DNA from: an uncultured Pseudodesulfovibrio sp.
Lineage (GTDB): Bacteria > Desulfobacterota > Desulfovibrionia > Desulfovibrionales > Desulfovibrionaceae
DNA: 64,000 nucleotides
Reading direction: 5' to 3'
NCBI RefSeq assembly: GCF_963677845.1
Contig: NZ_OY782498.1
Location: 1,182,001-1,246,000, forward strand
Under the pieces are notes generated by a model that did not search any database, had not been told where the DNA came from, and saw only the letters and a program-made list of their open reading frames with translations. Of this stretch, positions 18,022-26,507 are shown in pieces (the first letter of the stretch is position 1; every line of letters begins with the position of its first letter). Made by a program: the position numbers and the translations under genes.

Positions 18022-19320
18022 TTATTTCTTAATATCAAAATGTTGGAGTATGGTGTTGCCAATGTCGCGCATCAGTTTTGGGCGCGAGCCGTCCGTGTCG
18101 GAAAAAATTGCTCCGTTTACCGTATGTGTCCCTGTTCGTCCATGCAAACCAAATATGTCATTGCGATCAAATTTTGCTTTGAGATCAAAGCCGGGGTTTG
18201 CTTCACAAACAAGGTCGGGAGCCTGTGCCGACAGTGTCCCGGGGTAGAGTTCATTCCTGTCATGTACAGCTTTTAGAACAAGCTCGCCTTTGTATGTTAA
18301 CTGGAGCAGGTCATGCTTTATGGTTTTGAGCAAGTTGGTTTTATTCTCTTCCGTGACAAATCCACGGGCGAAACGTTCAGCCGAATGGATGTATATACGA
18401 CCGGGATCAAGGGCGAATGCCTTTGATTCAGAAGAGATTTTTGACGCATCCCATTCGTCAGCAGGTGAGCCTGTGAGTGAGAGTAATCCTTGTTGCTTCA
18501 ACCATGTGTTCAGGCATACTTCGGTTTTGAGTTCTGTGAAACCGTGGTCGGCAAGCACGAGTAATCGCTTTGGGCCAGGGAGGGCGTCGTATTTTTCGAG
18601 AAAAAGGCCAATGGCGTGGTCCCAGTCTGCGAGAAAGCGCATACATTCAAAGTGGGCCGGATGGTCTTCGTGAAGTACTGCGTCCATGAAGAAGTGAAAG
18701 AGGCGGTCAGTCTCTGTGAAGACATGGATGAACAGGTCCCAGCCAAGGTCCGGCCAGAGCATGTCCAAGGCCTTGAGGCGGGAGTCGAGGGTCATACGTA
18801 ATTCTTTGAGAAGATAGTCAAGATCGTCTCGTCCCTTGTTGGTGTCAGCTTCGAGTTTGTAGTCGATTGATCGTATTTTTTCTTTTAAAAACGTGGGGTA
18901 AGCTGATTTTTCAAGATCGAGAGAGACAAACCCGGATATGCACATGCCGCGCAAGGGACGCACTGGGTATGTCCCCGGTAGATTGATGATACGGGATACA
19001 ATGCCATTTTCACCGAGGCGGTCGAAAATGGTCGGGCATTCTATGTCGTGGCTGTTGCAAATCCGCAGTTGATACGTGTGCGGGTCCATGTGGGAGAAAC
19101 CGAAAATGGTGTGTTTTTCTGGCCCTTCACCTGTGAAGAAGGCTGTCCAGTTCACAGGTGAGAGTTCCGGCAACTCTGCTTGGACTGTGGTCGCGTGTTT
19201 TGCGAGCCTGCCAATGTTAGGCAGGCTCAGGCCGAGGCGTTTGGCGAGGTCGAGCGGTACTCCGTCCAGACCGAGAACGACCAGCCGTTTGCGAGGTTCG
19301 GAAGAGAGGAGAATCGACAT
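18022..19320 (-). CDS. alkaline phosphatase superfamily / type I phosphodiesterase-like enzyme
   Basis: A 432-residue protein of the alkaline phosphatase superfamily (phosphodiesterase/nucleotide pyrophosphatase branch). The first metal Asp is in VVLGLDGVP (near residue 18), the nucleophile Thr is in SPVNWTAFFTGEGP, the metal site LLVLADHGFTE is near residue 255 and the last His is in GRTGTHTVNGA. No signal peptide is visible, so it is probably cytoplasmic. Related bacterial enzymes act on nucleotides, phospholipids or phosphonates; the substrate here is open. It sits with uvrD, a DUF2156 protein and a MATE transporter. Confidence 0.85.
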   Translation of the reverse strand: MSILLSSEPRKRLVVLGLDGVPLDLAKRLGLSLPNIGRLAKHATTVQAELPELSPVNWTAFFTGEGPEKHTIFGFSHMDPHTYQLRICNSHDIECPTIFDRLGENGIVSRIINLPGTYPVRPLRGMCISGFVSLDLEKSAYPTFLKEKIRSIDYKLEADTNKGRDDLDYLLKELRMTLDSRLKALDMLWPDLGWDLFIHVFTETDRLFHFFMDAVLHEDHPAHFECMRFLADWDHAIGLFLEKYDALPGPKRLLVLADHGFTELKTEVCLNTWLKQQGLLSLTGSPADEWDASKISSESKAFALDPGRIYIHSAERFARGFVTEENKTNLLKTIKHDLLQLTYKGELVLKAVHDRNELYPGTLSAQAPDLVCEANPGFDLKAKFDRNDIFGLHGRTGTHTVNGAIFSDTDGSRPKLMRDIGNTILQHFDIKK

Positions 19321-19322
19321 TA

Positions 19323-20204
19323 TTATAGAAGGGTTGTTTCAAATTTTTTGAGGAAGAATGATGGATTGTAAGACAACTTTGCTTTGCGTAATCCTTCGTC
19401 GCCCAGGTCTTGCTCTCGGTTGACGTTGGTGAACCCTGCACCGTCGTTTTCCAAGAACATTTGGTTGATAGCCTGATATACACCTTTGTATCTGACATCA
19501 CCTTTTTCGAAGTGAATAACGAGGGAGTCGTCACACAAGGGTTCAGCCACGGTGTAGGCGATGACCTTGCCTTCTACACGAAGAGTAGCTCCCATGAGTC
19601 CGTCGATTTGATCAATATTGTGTAATACACGAGTAATGGCGCGGTTTTCTGCCTTGAGGGCGTCAGACGGATTGTTCTCTTCGTACCACTTGTACCATTC
19701 GTCCTGCATCTCAAGGACTTCTTCGACACATTCAGGGGCCATGGATTCGTAAGCGTAGAGGTAATTTTTTTTGAACTGGTTGAGCAGATTCTTTTTCTTG
19801 TGAAATTTTTTGCCTTTGAGTGCTATCAGGTCTTCCACTGAATAGATGTAATCCCAATGCTCGCGGCTTTCCTCAATCAGAATATTATTGCCGTAAGCTA
19901 CAGACCAGAGACGGGTGAGCGCTTCGGGGACACGGGTGAATTTCCCGCTTTCGTGCATGGTTTTGCAATTTGCCCAGTCGTAAGCTTCCCACGGGCCAAC
20001 AGGTGCCCAGAGAATGGTTTCCGGTTTAGTCTGTCGAATAAAGCACAGGTCCTTGTGAAAGGCCCATTCCAGACCATAGTGTTCAGCCCAGCCAAACACA
20101 TTGGCAAAGGAGAAGTCGCTGGTCAGCAGTTGCGGGCATCCAGTGAGGCAGGCGTGGTATTCTGCCTGCCGATCCAAACTGATCGGTTCAAAATTCAGAG
20201 GCAT
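19323..20204 (-). CDS. DUF2156 protein (acyltransferase-like fold)
   Basis: A 293-residue soluble protein of the DUF2156 family, related to the C-terminal GNAT-like domain of phosphatidylglycerol lysyltransferases but without their membrane region. Recognisable blocks are LTSDFSFANVFGWAEHYGLEW near residue 28, FHKKKNLLNQFKKNY near 135 and a C-terminal NVNREQDLGDEGLRKAKLSY near 270. The activity is unproven; transfer of an aminoacyl or acyl group is the common guess. It precedes the phosphodiesterase by two bases. Confidence 0.85.
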   Translation of the reverse strand: MPLNFEPISLDRQAEYHACLTGCPQLLTSDFSFANVFGWAEHYGLEWAFHKDLCFIRQTKPETILWAPVGPWEAYDWANCKTMHESGKFTRVPEALTRLWSVAYGNNILIEESREHWDYIYSVEDLIALKGKKFHKKKNLLNQFKKNYLYAYESMAPECVEEVLEMQDEWYKWYEENNPSDALKAENRAITRVLHNIDQIDGLMGATLRVEGKVIAYTVAEPLCDDSLVIHFEKGDVRYKGVYQAINQMFLENDGAGFTNVNREQDLGDEGLRKAKLSYNPSFFLKKFETTLL

Positions 20205-20213
20205 GTATATCCC

Positions 20214-21605
20214 TTAGCGTCCGTTGTGGCCGTTTCTTTTTTTGATCATAGCGAAACGTTGCCAGTTTTTGAAGGTGAAGAAGTAGAGAAGGATTGAAGC
20301 CTGAACAATTTGTGAGCAGAGCATGGCTATCCAAATGCCTTCGGCATCTTTCATCAAGACGTGACCGAGGCCATATGCAAGCGGGAGCCTGAGACCCCAT
20401 GTTGCAGCGCCCATGATGAACATGTTGTACATCGTCGCTCCAGCCCCGTTAAGGGCTCCGGCCAGAATCATACTGGTCAGAGTAAAGGGGATGGCGAGTA
20501 CGTTCCATTTGAGATAGCTCATGGCTTGAGCAGCAACAGCCGCATCACGGGTGAGCAGGCCGACCCATGGCTCCATGAATTGCCAAACGACAAAAGAAAA
20601 AAGTGTGATCGAGATCAGACCAATTCGTAAGATACGAAAGCCGAACTTTTTGGCTTCCTCGGGTTGTCTTGCGCCGAGATAGTGGCCGATGAGGATACTC
20701 GCGGTCATATTGAAGGCAAAGGCCGGGAGAAAGAGCAGGGCTTCAATGCGCAAACCTATCGCCATGCCAGCCAGAGCATCCACAGCGTCCCAAGGGAGAC
20801 TTGCCGTAATGATGTAGAGAACCATGTAGCCGGAATGCCATACTATTTGCATAAGTCCTGATGGCCACGCGACTTTTGCAAGATAGGGCATTGCCCGTTT
20901 CATCCAGCGCCATGGGGCAAAGCTTTCCAACTTGAGCAAGCCGTGTTTGGCAAGGACCGTGATATTCAACAACATACCGGCTGTTATGGATACGAAGGTT
21001 GCCCAGGCAAGTCCCTTGAAACCGATATTGGGCATACCAAACCAACCAAGTCCCAAGCCGAGATCAAGGACAGTGTTCAGCACGGTGACAATGATCATGG
21101 AGTACAGAGGGTACATGACTTGTTTTCGTGCCCGAAAGATCGCGTTGGTTATCATGAGCATGTAGTACGATGGCAACATGATAAGGTAGATTGTGAGGAA
21201 GTATTCAGTGGTAATCCGCATCTCCGCTGGAATTTGTAGGGCAACCAGCATGACATTCTTCAAAGGTAGACCGATGATCAGGAACGCGCCTCCTAAAGCG
21301 GCAGCCAGCAGAATGCAGAGTCCTACATAGCGTTTGACCCGTCGGATAAGCCCGGCTCCCAGTGATTGGCTGATGGCAGCCACTGCGCCGTTGGCAATAG
21401 CCATTGCAACAACCAGCAGAAGAAAGAAAGATTGAGATATGATGCCGAGTGAAGCCTGAACCTCCCGGTTGATGTGCCCGGCAACCCATACATCTGTCAT
21501 GCCGATGAGGAAGTGAAAAAGCATCATCAGGAGCTGGGGCCAAGCCAGATTCCAGATGGTGCGGTATGGTGCGCGTGACATGTTTGCAGTGAGTGTGTCG
21601 GACAT
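20214..21605 (-). CDS. MATE family multidrug/toxin exporter
   Basis: A MATE (MatE) cation-coupled exporter of 463 residues with about 12 hydrophobic helices in two halves. Family blocks include IWNLAWPQLLMMLFHFLIGMTDVW near the N-terminus, NGAVAAISQSLGAG, and the second-half NMTASILIGHYLGARQPEEA. MATE proteins export drugs, dyes or metabolites using Na+ or H+. The start is uncertain: ATG at 21605 was chosen, a TTG upstream at 21674 is possible, and an ATG at 21581 lies directly before the first conserved helix. None has a strong ribosome site. The DUF2156 gene follows after nine bases. Confidence 0.9.
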   Translation of the reverse strand: MSDTLTANMSRAPYRTIWNLAWPQLLMMLFHFLIGMTDVWVAGHINREVQASLGIISQSFFLLLVVAMAIANGAVAAISQSLGAGLIRRVKRYVGLCILLAAALGGAFLIIGLPLKNVMLVALQIPAEMRITTEYFLTIYLIMLPSYYMLMITNAIFRARKQVMYPLYSMIIVTVLNTVLDLGLGLGWFGMPNIGFKGLAWATFVSITAGMLLNITVLAKHGLLKLESFAPWRWMKRAMPYLAKVAWPSGLMQIVWHSGYMVLYIITASLPWDAVDALAGMAIGLRIEALLFLPAFAFNMTASILIGHYLGARQPEEAKKFGFRILRIGLISITLFSFVVWQFMEPWVGLLTRDAAVAAQAMSYLKWNVLAIPFTLTSMILAGALNGAGATMYNMFIMGAATWGLRLPLAYGLGHVLMKDAEGIWIAMLCSQIVQASILLYFFTFKNWQRFAMIKKRNGHNGR

Positions 21606-21818
21606 TCTTCGGGGGTGGTTTGCAGGCTGGCCGGGTTTGGCAGACCGTTCAATAATATAGGTCGTATTTTTCAATTGCCAAGGGGAAAACTGGATTGTTT
21701 GTTTTCTGTCTTTTCAAATAGATTGCACGGGGTATACGCTTAGTGTACGGTTTTTTTCAAGTGTTAACTTGCAAGGTGAAAACAGTCTATCCTTCGAATA
21801 TTAAAAGAAGAATCCTTA

Positions 21819-22217
21819 ATGCCTGAACTCTCTCTCAATACCGATATGCGCATTTTGGTAGTGGATGATTCCAGTACCATGCGGCGAATTCTCAAAACAT
21901 CTTTGAAGGATATTGGTTTAAAAAATGTGGTAACCGCTGATGATGGTGATGCTGCTTGGGTGATAGTCCAACAGGAGTCCATTGATCTTATTCTGTCGGA
22001 TCACAAAATGCCCAATATGTCTGGTGAAGAATTTTTGGCGTTGGTGCGTGGTAATGAGGACTACAAGTGTATTCCTTTCATCATGGTTACGGCAGAATCC
22101 TTTCAGGAGAATGTCATGGCAGCTATTAGGCTTGGAGTGTCCAATTATATTGTCAAACCATTCAGCGCAGAGCAGCTACGAAATAAAATTTTAAAGGTCT
22201 GTGCTTCCGCTTGCTAA
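21819..22217 (+). CDS. CheY-like single-domain response regulator
   Basis: A 132-residue receiver domain with no output domain. The acid pocket is D16 and D17 (VVDDSS), the phosphorylation site is D61 (LILSDHKMP), Thr91 is in MVTAES and Lys113 is in IVKPF. The residues and their order match CheY. It begins with a short acidic extension before the receiver core. The nearest chemotaxis gene in the window is cheW, 28 kb away, so its kinase is not local. It converges on cbiO with only 12 bases between the stops. Confidence 0.93.
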   Translation: MPELSLNTDMRILVVDDSSTMRRILKTSLKDIGLKNVVTADDGDAAWVIVQQESIDLILSDHKMPNMSGEEFLALVRGNEDYKCIPFIMVTAESFQENVMAAIRLGVSNYIVKPFSAEQLRNKILKVCASAC

Positions 22218-22229
22218 TGGTTTTGCAAT

Positions 22230-22946
22230 TTAGTGCTGATGAGGCACATCTCCTTCTTCGTGGACATGAACATGGGTGTGAGGTTTGAGTTCCCCCGGTC
22301 TGATGCGACCATCACGCATGGCAATAAGTCGATCAGTTGTTGCGGCCAGAAAGTCCGGGTCGTGAGATACGACCAACCGAGCCATATCCAGTCCTTGCAA
22401 TATTACAATGAGTCTTTCTTTGGCTTCGGGAGATAATCCTGTGGTCGGTTCATCCAACACAAGTACTTCCGGGCGCATGGCGAGTATCGTTGCCAGTGCT
22501 ACGAGTTTTTTTTCTCCGCCTGACATGCGATGGGGAATCCTGTCTTCAAATTCTGACAATCCCACAATAGATAACGCCTCACGTGCTCGATCGGCTGCGT
22601 CTTCTTTGGAGAGTCCCTGATTGAGTGGGCCAAAGGCAACATCGTCAAGCACAGTCGGGCAGAACAACTGATCATCAGAATGTTGAAACAAGAAACCGAT
22701 TCTTAATCGGGCTTCATTAAAAATTTTGTGTTCGGTCATGGGAACGCCGAAGAGTTTCACACTGCCTTGATCAGGCGTGAGTAGACCCATGAGGATATGC
22801 AACATGGTTGTCTTGCCTGCACCATTGGGCCCGAACAGCCCGAGTTTTTCGCCGTGGTGCAAGTGAAAGGTCAGTTTGTCCAGAGCGTTGCTCCGGTTTG
22901 GAAATGCGTAGCTGACGTCCTTCAGCTCAATTATCGTATGAGTCAT
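22230..22946 (-). CDS. cbiO: CbiO-type energy-coupling-factor ABC transporter ATPase
   Basis: The ATP-binding subunit of an ECF transporter, most like the cobalt/nickel group. Walker A is GPNGAGKT (near residue 41), the Q-loop is FLFQHSDDQLFCPTV, the signature is MSGGEKKL, and Walker B is VLVLDEPT. The C-terminus is histidine-rich (KPHTHVHVHEEGDVPHQH, six His), as often seen where Ni or Co is carried. The ATG at 22946 overlaps the cbiQ stop as ATGA, indicating coupling. It is 238 residues long. No CbiM/NikM substrate component is encoded nearby. Confidence 0.9.
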   Translation of the reverse strand: MTHTIIELKDVSYAFPNRSNALDKLTFHLHHGEKLGLFGPNGAGKTTMLHILMGLLTPDQGSVKLFGVPMTEHKIFNEARLRIGFLFQHSDDQLFCPTVLDDVAFGPLNQGLSKEDAADRAREALSIVGLSEFEDRIPHRMSGGEKKLVALATILAMRPEVLVLDEPTTGLSPEAKERLIVILQGLDMARLVVSHDPDFLAATTDRLIAMRDGRIRPGELKPHTHVHVHEEGDVPHQH

Positions 22947-23725
22947 GGTAACGCTCCGGGAAAGAATCCCAATTGAATGATGCGTGCGGCGAAAAGCAGA
23001 CAAACCGCCAGGAAAATGAAATCTGTCGATTTGGTAGAAAATTTGGTCAATGAATAGAAACGACCGTGAAAGCCTCGACAACGCATGGCGCCTTGAACTC
23101 GTTCAGCTCGATCCCAGCTTTTAACCAACAACATGCCGACAAGCCATGCGTATGAGCGGTAGGTATGCGCATTGGTTTTGGGTTTGAATCCCCGGGCCTG
23201 CATGGCTGTGCGCATAGTCCTGTATTCCTGATGGATTACGAAAATATACCGGTAGGTGAACAGGAGGATGTGACATAGTTTGTGGGGTATACCAAGTTGC
23301 TGGATGGCCGGACCAAGATTTTGGACGGAAATAGTCCCCATAAGCGCCATGAGAGTCAAAACAATGGCATTGGACTTGATGGTGATAAGCAATGCTAAGT
23401 TTACGCCCTGTGTCGTAGCGTTAAACGGTCCTATGGACCAAAGAGGATTACCGGGTAGAGAAAAGGGTAAAAAGGCCCAGAGGAAGAGAATAAAGGTGTT
23501 AACGACCATAAGTCGTTTGAGGACTTGAGCGAGTTTTAAGCGCGCTATAAATATGAGCAGGGCACCAAAGGCGAGGCCGATCAGTGCAGGCGGTTGTGAG
23601 TTCAGGATTGCCAAAGGTATAGTGAGGAGTGCACCGCAGAGAAGCCGGATGCGGGGATCGATCCGGTGAATAAATGAGTCACCTGCTGCGAAATGTTCAG
23701 TAATTGCGGCCAATTTTGCTCCCAT
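22943..23725 (-). CDS. cbiQ: CbiQ-type energy-coupling-factor transmembrane protein
   Basis: The T component of an ECF transporter, 260 residues with about five or six membrane helices and two cytoplasmic coupling motifs: MQARGFKPKT near residue 170 and MRCRGFHGRF near 215. These dock onto the ATPase. Its N-terminus (HRIDPRIRLLCGAL) is typical. GAGGG stands before the ATG at 23725. The partner ATPase overlaps its end. The missing S component means the substrate cannot be read from context; the His-rich CbiO suggests a metal. Confidence 0.9.
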   Translation of the reverse strand: MGAKLAAITEHFAAGDSFIHRIDPRIRLLCGALLTIPLAILNSQPPALIGLAFGALLIFIARLKLAQVLKRLMVVNTFILFLWAFLPFSLPGNPLWSIGPFNATTQGVNLALLITIKSNAIVLTLMALMGTISVQNLGPAIQQLGIPHKLCHILLFTYRYIFVIHQEYRTMRTAMQARGFKPKTNAHTYRSYAWLVGMLLVKSWDRAERVQGAMRCRGFHGRFYSLTKFSTKSTDFIFLAVCLLFAARIIQLGFFPGALP

Positions 23726-23785
23726 GCCCTCTGAAAATCAGAGAAATTCAGTCAGGAAATGAGGAGTAGTATAAAAGCGGGAATC

Positions 23786-23823
23786 GTGCAACCGACAACG
23801 TCTCCTGACGTTGCCGGTTGCAC
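23786..23823. terminator. strong hairpin between the HD gene and cbiQ
   Basis: GTGCAACCG.CAACGT pairs with ACGTTG.CGGTTGCAC around a six-base loop, about 15 pairs with one mismatch. On the minus strand the following sequence has only a weak T-run, so this may be a terminator or a structured leader element of cbiQ. Confidence 0.5.
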
Positions 23824-23827
23824 AAAA

Positions 23828-24391
23828 TTATTCGGCAATCAGGCCGACTTCGGGGGCAATGGCGGTGACCGAGGCTATGGCGATCTGGAGGAATTCACCC
23901 AGTTCTAGGCCTATTTTGTCACATTCACGGATACAGTCTCGGTTGACACTGGCGGCGAAGGCCTTGTCTTTCATTTTCTTTTTCAAGCTTTTGGGCTTCA
24001 TGCCTTCGATCTTGGTAGGCCGTACCAACGCACCAGCGTGAACAAGGCCGGTCACGGTTTCGCCGCAGCGGAGTGCGTAGTCGAAATTAGTTTCCGGTTC
24101 GTCCGAGCCGTTCATTTCATAGGCGTGGCGGCGGATGGCGGCAAGAGCTTCATCCGGGAGTTTGCCGACAAGCAAGTCGACGCTGTCCAAGCCGTGGCGG
24201 TCATGGATTTCCTTGGTGACTGCGTAATCGAGATCGTGCAGCAGACCGGTGATGCCCCAGAGTTCTTCATCCTGTCCAAGTTTGGCAGCCAGGCCGCGCA
24301 TGACGGCTTCTGATTCCAAAGCATGGTTAATGAGATTGGTTTCAGTGTTGTGTTCTTTCAGTAATTCAAAGGCTTCTTGTCGAGTTATCAT
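23828..24391 (-). CDS. HD-domain protein (metal-dependent phosphohydrolase family)
   Basis: A 187-residue HD-superfamily protein. The metal-binding His and HD pair are in LINHALESEAV and ITGLLHDLDYA (near residue 53), with a following HGLDSVDLL and IRRHAYEMNGSD carrying further candidate ligands. HD proteins usually hydrolyse phosphate esters; a small stand-alone version like this has no assigned substrate. The ATG at 24391 has AAGGA upstream. It is flanked by a hairpin and by the end of an ABC ATPase gene in the same direction. Confidence 0.85.
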   Translation of the reverse strand: MITRQEAFELLKEHNTETNLINHALESEAVMRGLAAKLGQDEELWGITGLLHDLDYAVTKEIHDRHGLDSVDLLVGKLPDEALAAIRRHAYEMNGSDEPETNFDYALRCGETVTGLVHAGALVRPTKIEGMKPKSLKKKMKDKAFAASVNRDCIRECDKIGLELGEFLQIAIASVTAIAPEVGLIAE

Positions 24392-24490
24392 ATTCCTTTC
24401 CTTGAGATAATGGGGTTGTGTAGAGAATGATGCCTGAACAGTCTGGAGTGGTCCAGATACAGATTCGGGTTTGTACAATCCGTACAGATG

Positions 24491-25450
24491 TCAGGCGTTG
24501 TACAACCAACAAGCGACTTTTGTGCCGGATTCTCCGTCCACGAGTTCTGGTCGTTCGTTTTTACATTTGTCGAATGTGTGAGGGCAGCGTGGGTGGAATG
24601 GGCAACCCGTTGGAGGATCCATCGGACTGGGCAGATCTCCGCTCAACGGAATTTGTTGTGATTGTTTGGTCGGATCAGGGAGGAGCACGGCAGACAGAAG
24701 AGCTTGTGTGTATGGATGCTTGGGGGAATCGAATAAGGCCTTGCTCGGCCCGATTTCCATAATGCGACCAAGATACATGACAGCCACTTGATCAGAGATA
24801 TGACTGACTACGGACAGATCATGTGAAATGAAAACGTAGGTAAGGCCGAATTGTGTTTGCAAATCCTTGAGCAAGCCGAGGACCTGCGCTTGGACAGAGA
24901 CATCGAGTGCCGAGACAGGTTCGTCGCAGACGATGAGTTGAGGATCAAGAGCGAGTGTCCGGGCCACGGCTACACGTTGCCGTTGCCCGCCTGAAAATTC
25001 ATGAGGATACCGTTGGCCATGTTCGGGCATGAGTCCGACTAACTGGAGAAGCCCGTTGACTTTTTCCTGCCTGTCGCCTTTGGTGCCAATATTGTGGATG
25101 TCCAATCCTTCGCGGATAATTGATCCGATTTTTTGGCGTGGATTCAGCGAAGAGTATGGATCTTGAAAGATCATTTGTATTTTGCTGCGTAACGCTTTTT
25201 CTTCCCAGGTCGAAAGAGCCTTATTGGCGAAAATGACTTCGCCGCTCGTGACAGGGGCCAATCCCATGATGCATTTTGCAAGTGTCGATTTGCCACAACC
25301 GGACTCACCAACCAATCCCAGGGTTTCGCCTTTATTAACATGCAGGCTGACGCCGTCCACGGCGCGGACGAGGCCGGACTGAAGTCCCAGTAGGCCACTG
25401 GTGACTTTGAAATGTTTAGTGACGTTAATGAGTTCGAGAAGCGGTGGCAT
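24491..25450 (-). CDS. oligopeptide/dipeptide ABC transporter ATPase, DppF/OppF type
   Basis: A 319-residue ATPase with Walker A GESGCGKS (near residue 48), signature FSGGQRQRV, and Walker B LIVCDEPVSALD. The C-terminal oligopeptide motif has four cysteines including GCPFHPRCPHTFDKCKNERP, shared by the Opp/Dpp family. The ATG at 25450 (MPPLLELINVTKHF) begins the conserved domain; upstream extension is not family-like. It follows the DppD-type gene after ten bases. The matching permeases and binding protein are absent from the window. Confidence 0.9.
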   Translation of the reverse strand: MPPLLELINVTKHFKVTSGLLGLQSGLVRAVDGVSLHVNKGETLGLVGESGCGKSTLAKCIMGLAPVTSGEVIFANKALSTWEEKALRSKIQMIFQDPYSSLNPRQKIGSIIREGLDIHNIGTKGDRQEKVNGLLQLVGLMPEHGQRYPHEFSGGQRQRVAVARTLALDPQLIVCDEPVSALDVSVQAQVLGLLKDLQTQFGLTYVFISHDLSVVSHISDQVAVMYLGRIMEIGPSKALFDSPKHPYTQALLSAVLLPDPTKQSQQIPLSGDLPSPMDPPTGCPFHPRCPHTFDKCKNERPELVDGESGTKVACWLYNA

Positions 25451-25460
25451 GGCGTGTCCT

Positions 25461-26429
25461 TTACTCTTCGTAAAGCCAGCACCGTACGGTATGGCCGGGT
25501 TCCGGTTCAAAAAGAGGTGGTAGCATGAGGGAGCACTTTTGATATGCCTTAGGGCACCGAGGGTGGAAGCGGCATCCTTGCGGTCGGTTAAATATGCTTG
25601 GAACAATACCGGGAATGGGGTTCAGACGTTGGGTGTCGCCCAGAGTCGGTACGGATGCAAGAAGGCCCTGCGTGTAAGGGTGCAAGGGGCTGGCGTATAT
25701 GCTGTTTACATTGGCAAGCTCTACAATTTTGCCGGAGTACATAACCGCGACCCGTTGAGCCATGCGTGCGACTACACCCAGATCATGAGTTATCAGCATC
25801 AGCGAACTGTGCATTTTTTCCGTGAGGTCATTCATGAGATCAATAATCTGGGCCTGAATGGTCACGTCTAATGCGGTGGTTGGCTCATCGGCGATGAGAA
25901 TGTCCGGGTTGCAGGCCAAGGCCATGGCGATCATCACCCGTTGCCGCATGCCGCCTGACAGTTCATGGGGGTATGTTTTGGCGATAGCTGTAGGGTTGGG
26001 GATACCTACCATGTCGAGAGCGTCGACTGCTTTGTCGAGGGCCTCGTTTTTTGAAAACCCTTGATGAAGCCGAAGTGGCTCCGCTATTTGATCGTTCACC
26101 CGAAAGACCGGATTGAGCGCGGTCATGGGTTCTTGAAAAATCATTGAAATATGATTGCCCCTGACTTGCATGAGTTCTGTGTCGCTCATGTCGAGCAAGT
26201 CTTTGCCTCGGTAAAGAATACGTCCTTCGGTGACGCGGCCCGGCGGATCGGGTATAAGACCGAGAATGGAAAGGGCGAGTACTGTTTTTCCGCACCCTGA
26301 TTCGCCCACGATGGCCAGGGTTTCTCCTTGCATAAAGGAAAGGCTGACGGTATCCACCGCCTTGGCTATACCTTGGTGCGAGGAAAAGCAGGTCGTGAGC
26401 TTGTCTATGTCCAGAAGGGGTTTGGTCAT
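25461..26429 (-). CDS. oligopeptide/dipeptide ABC transporter ATPase, DppD/OppD type
   Basis: A 322-residue ATPase. Walker A is GESGCGKT (near residue 40), signature [12 protein letters not shown], Walker [13 protein letters not shown], and the C-terminal Opp/Dpp cysteine motif [18 protein letters not shown] closes it. It is the first gene of a leftward pair with the DppF-type ATPase, divergent from trmFO across 78 bases. An upstream in-frame extension overlaps trmFO and is not used. Pairing of two different ATPases is normal for Opp/Dpp, but both permease genes are missing here. Confidence 0.9.
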   Translation of the reverse strand: MTKPLLDIDKLTTCFSSHQGIAKAVDTVSLSFMQGETLAIVGESGCGKTVLALSILGLIPDPPGRVTEGRILYRGKDLLDMSDTELMQVRGNHISMIFQEPMTALNPVFRVNDQIAEPLRLHQGFSKNEALDKAVDALDMVGIPNPTAIAKTYPHELSGGMRQRVMIAMALACNPDILIADEPTTALDVTIQAQIIDLMNDLTEKMHSSLMLITHDLGVVARMAQRVAVMYSGKIVELANVNSIYASPLHPYTQGLLASVPTLGDTQRLNPIPGIVPSIFNRPQGCRFHPRCPKAYQKCSLMLPPLFEPEPGHTVRCWLYEE

Positions 26430-26507
26430 CTTTTGAATTCCACGGTTCTCCGTTTGGCCTTCTATACGGCATATCGCGGCGAACGTAAACGATATCGGGG
26501 ATATGAA

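Noticed and set aside
26328-26507. Extended start of trmFO
   Set aside because: The added codons overlap the divergent ABC ATPase gene on the other strand and are not part of the family.
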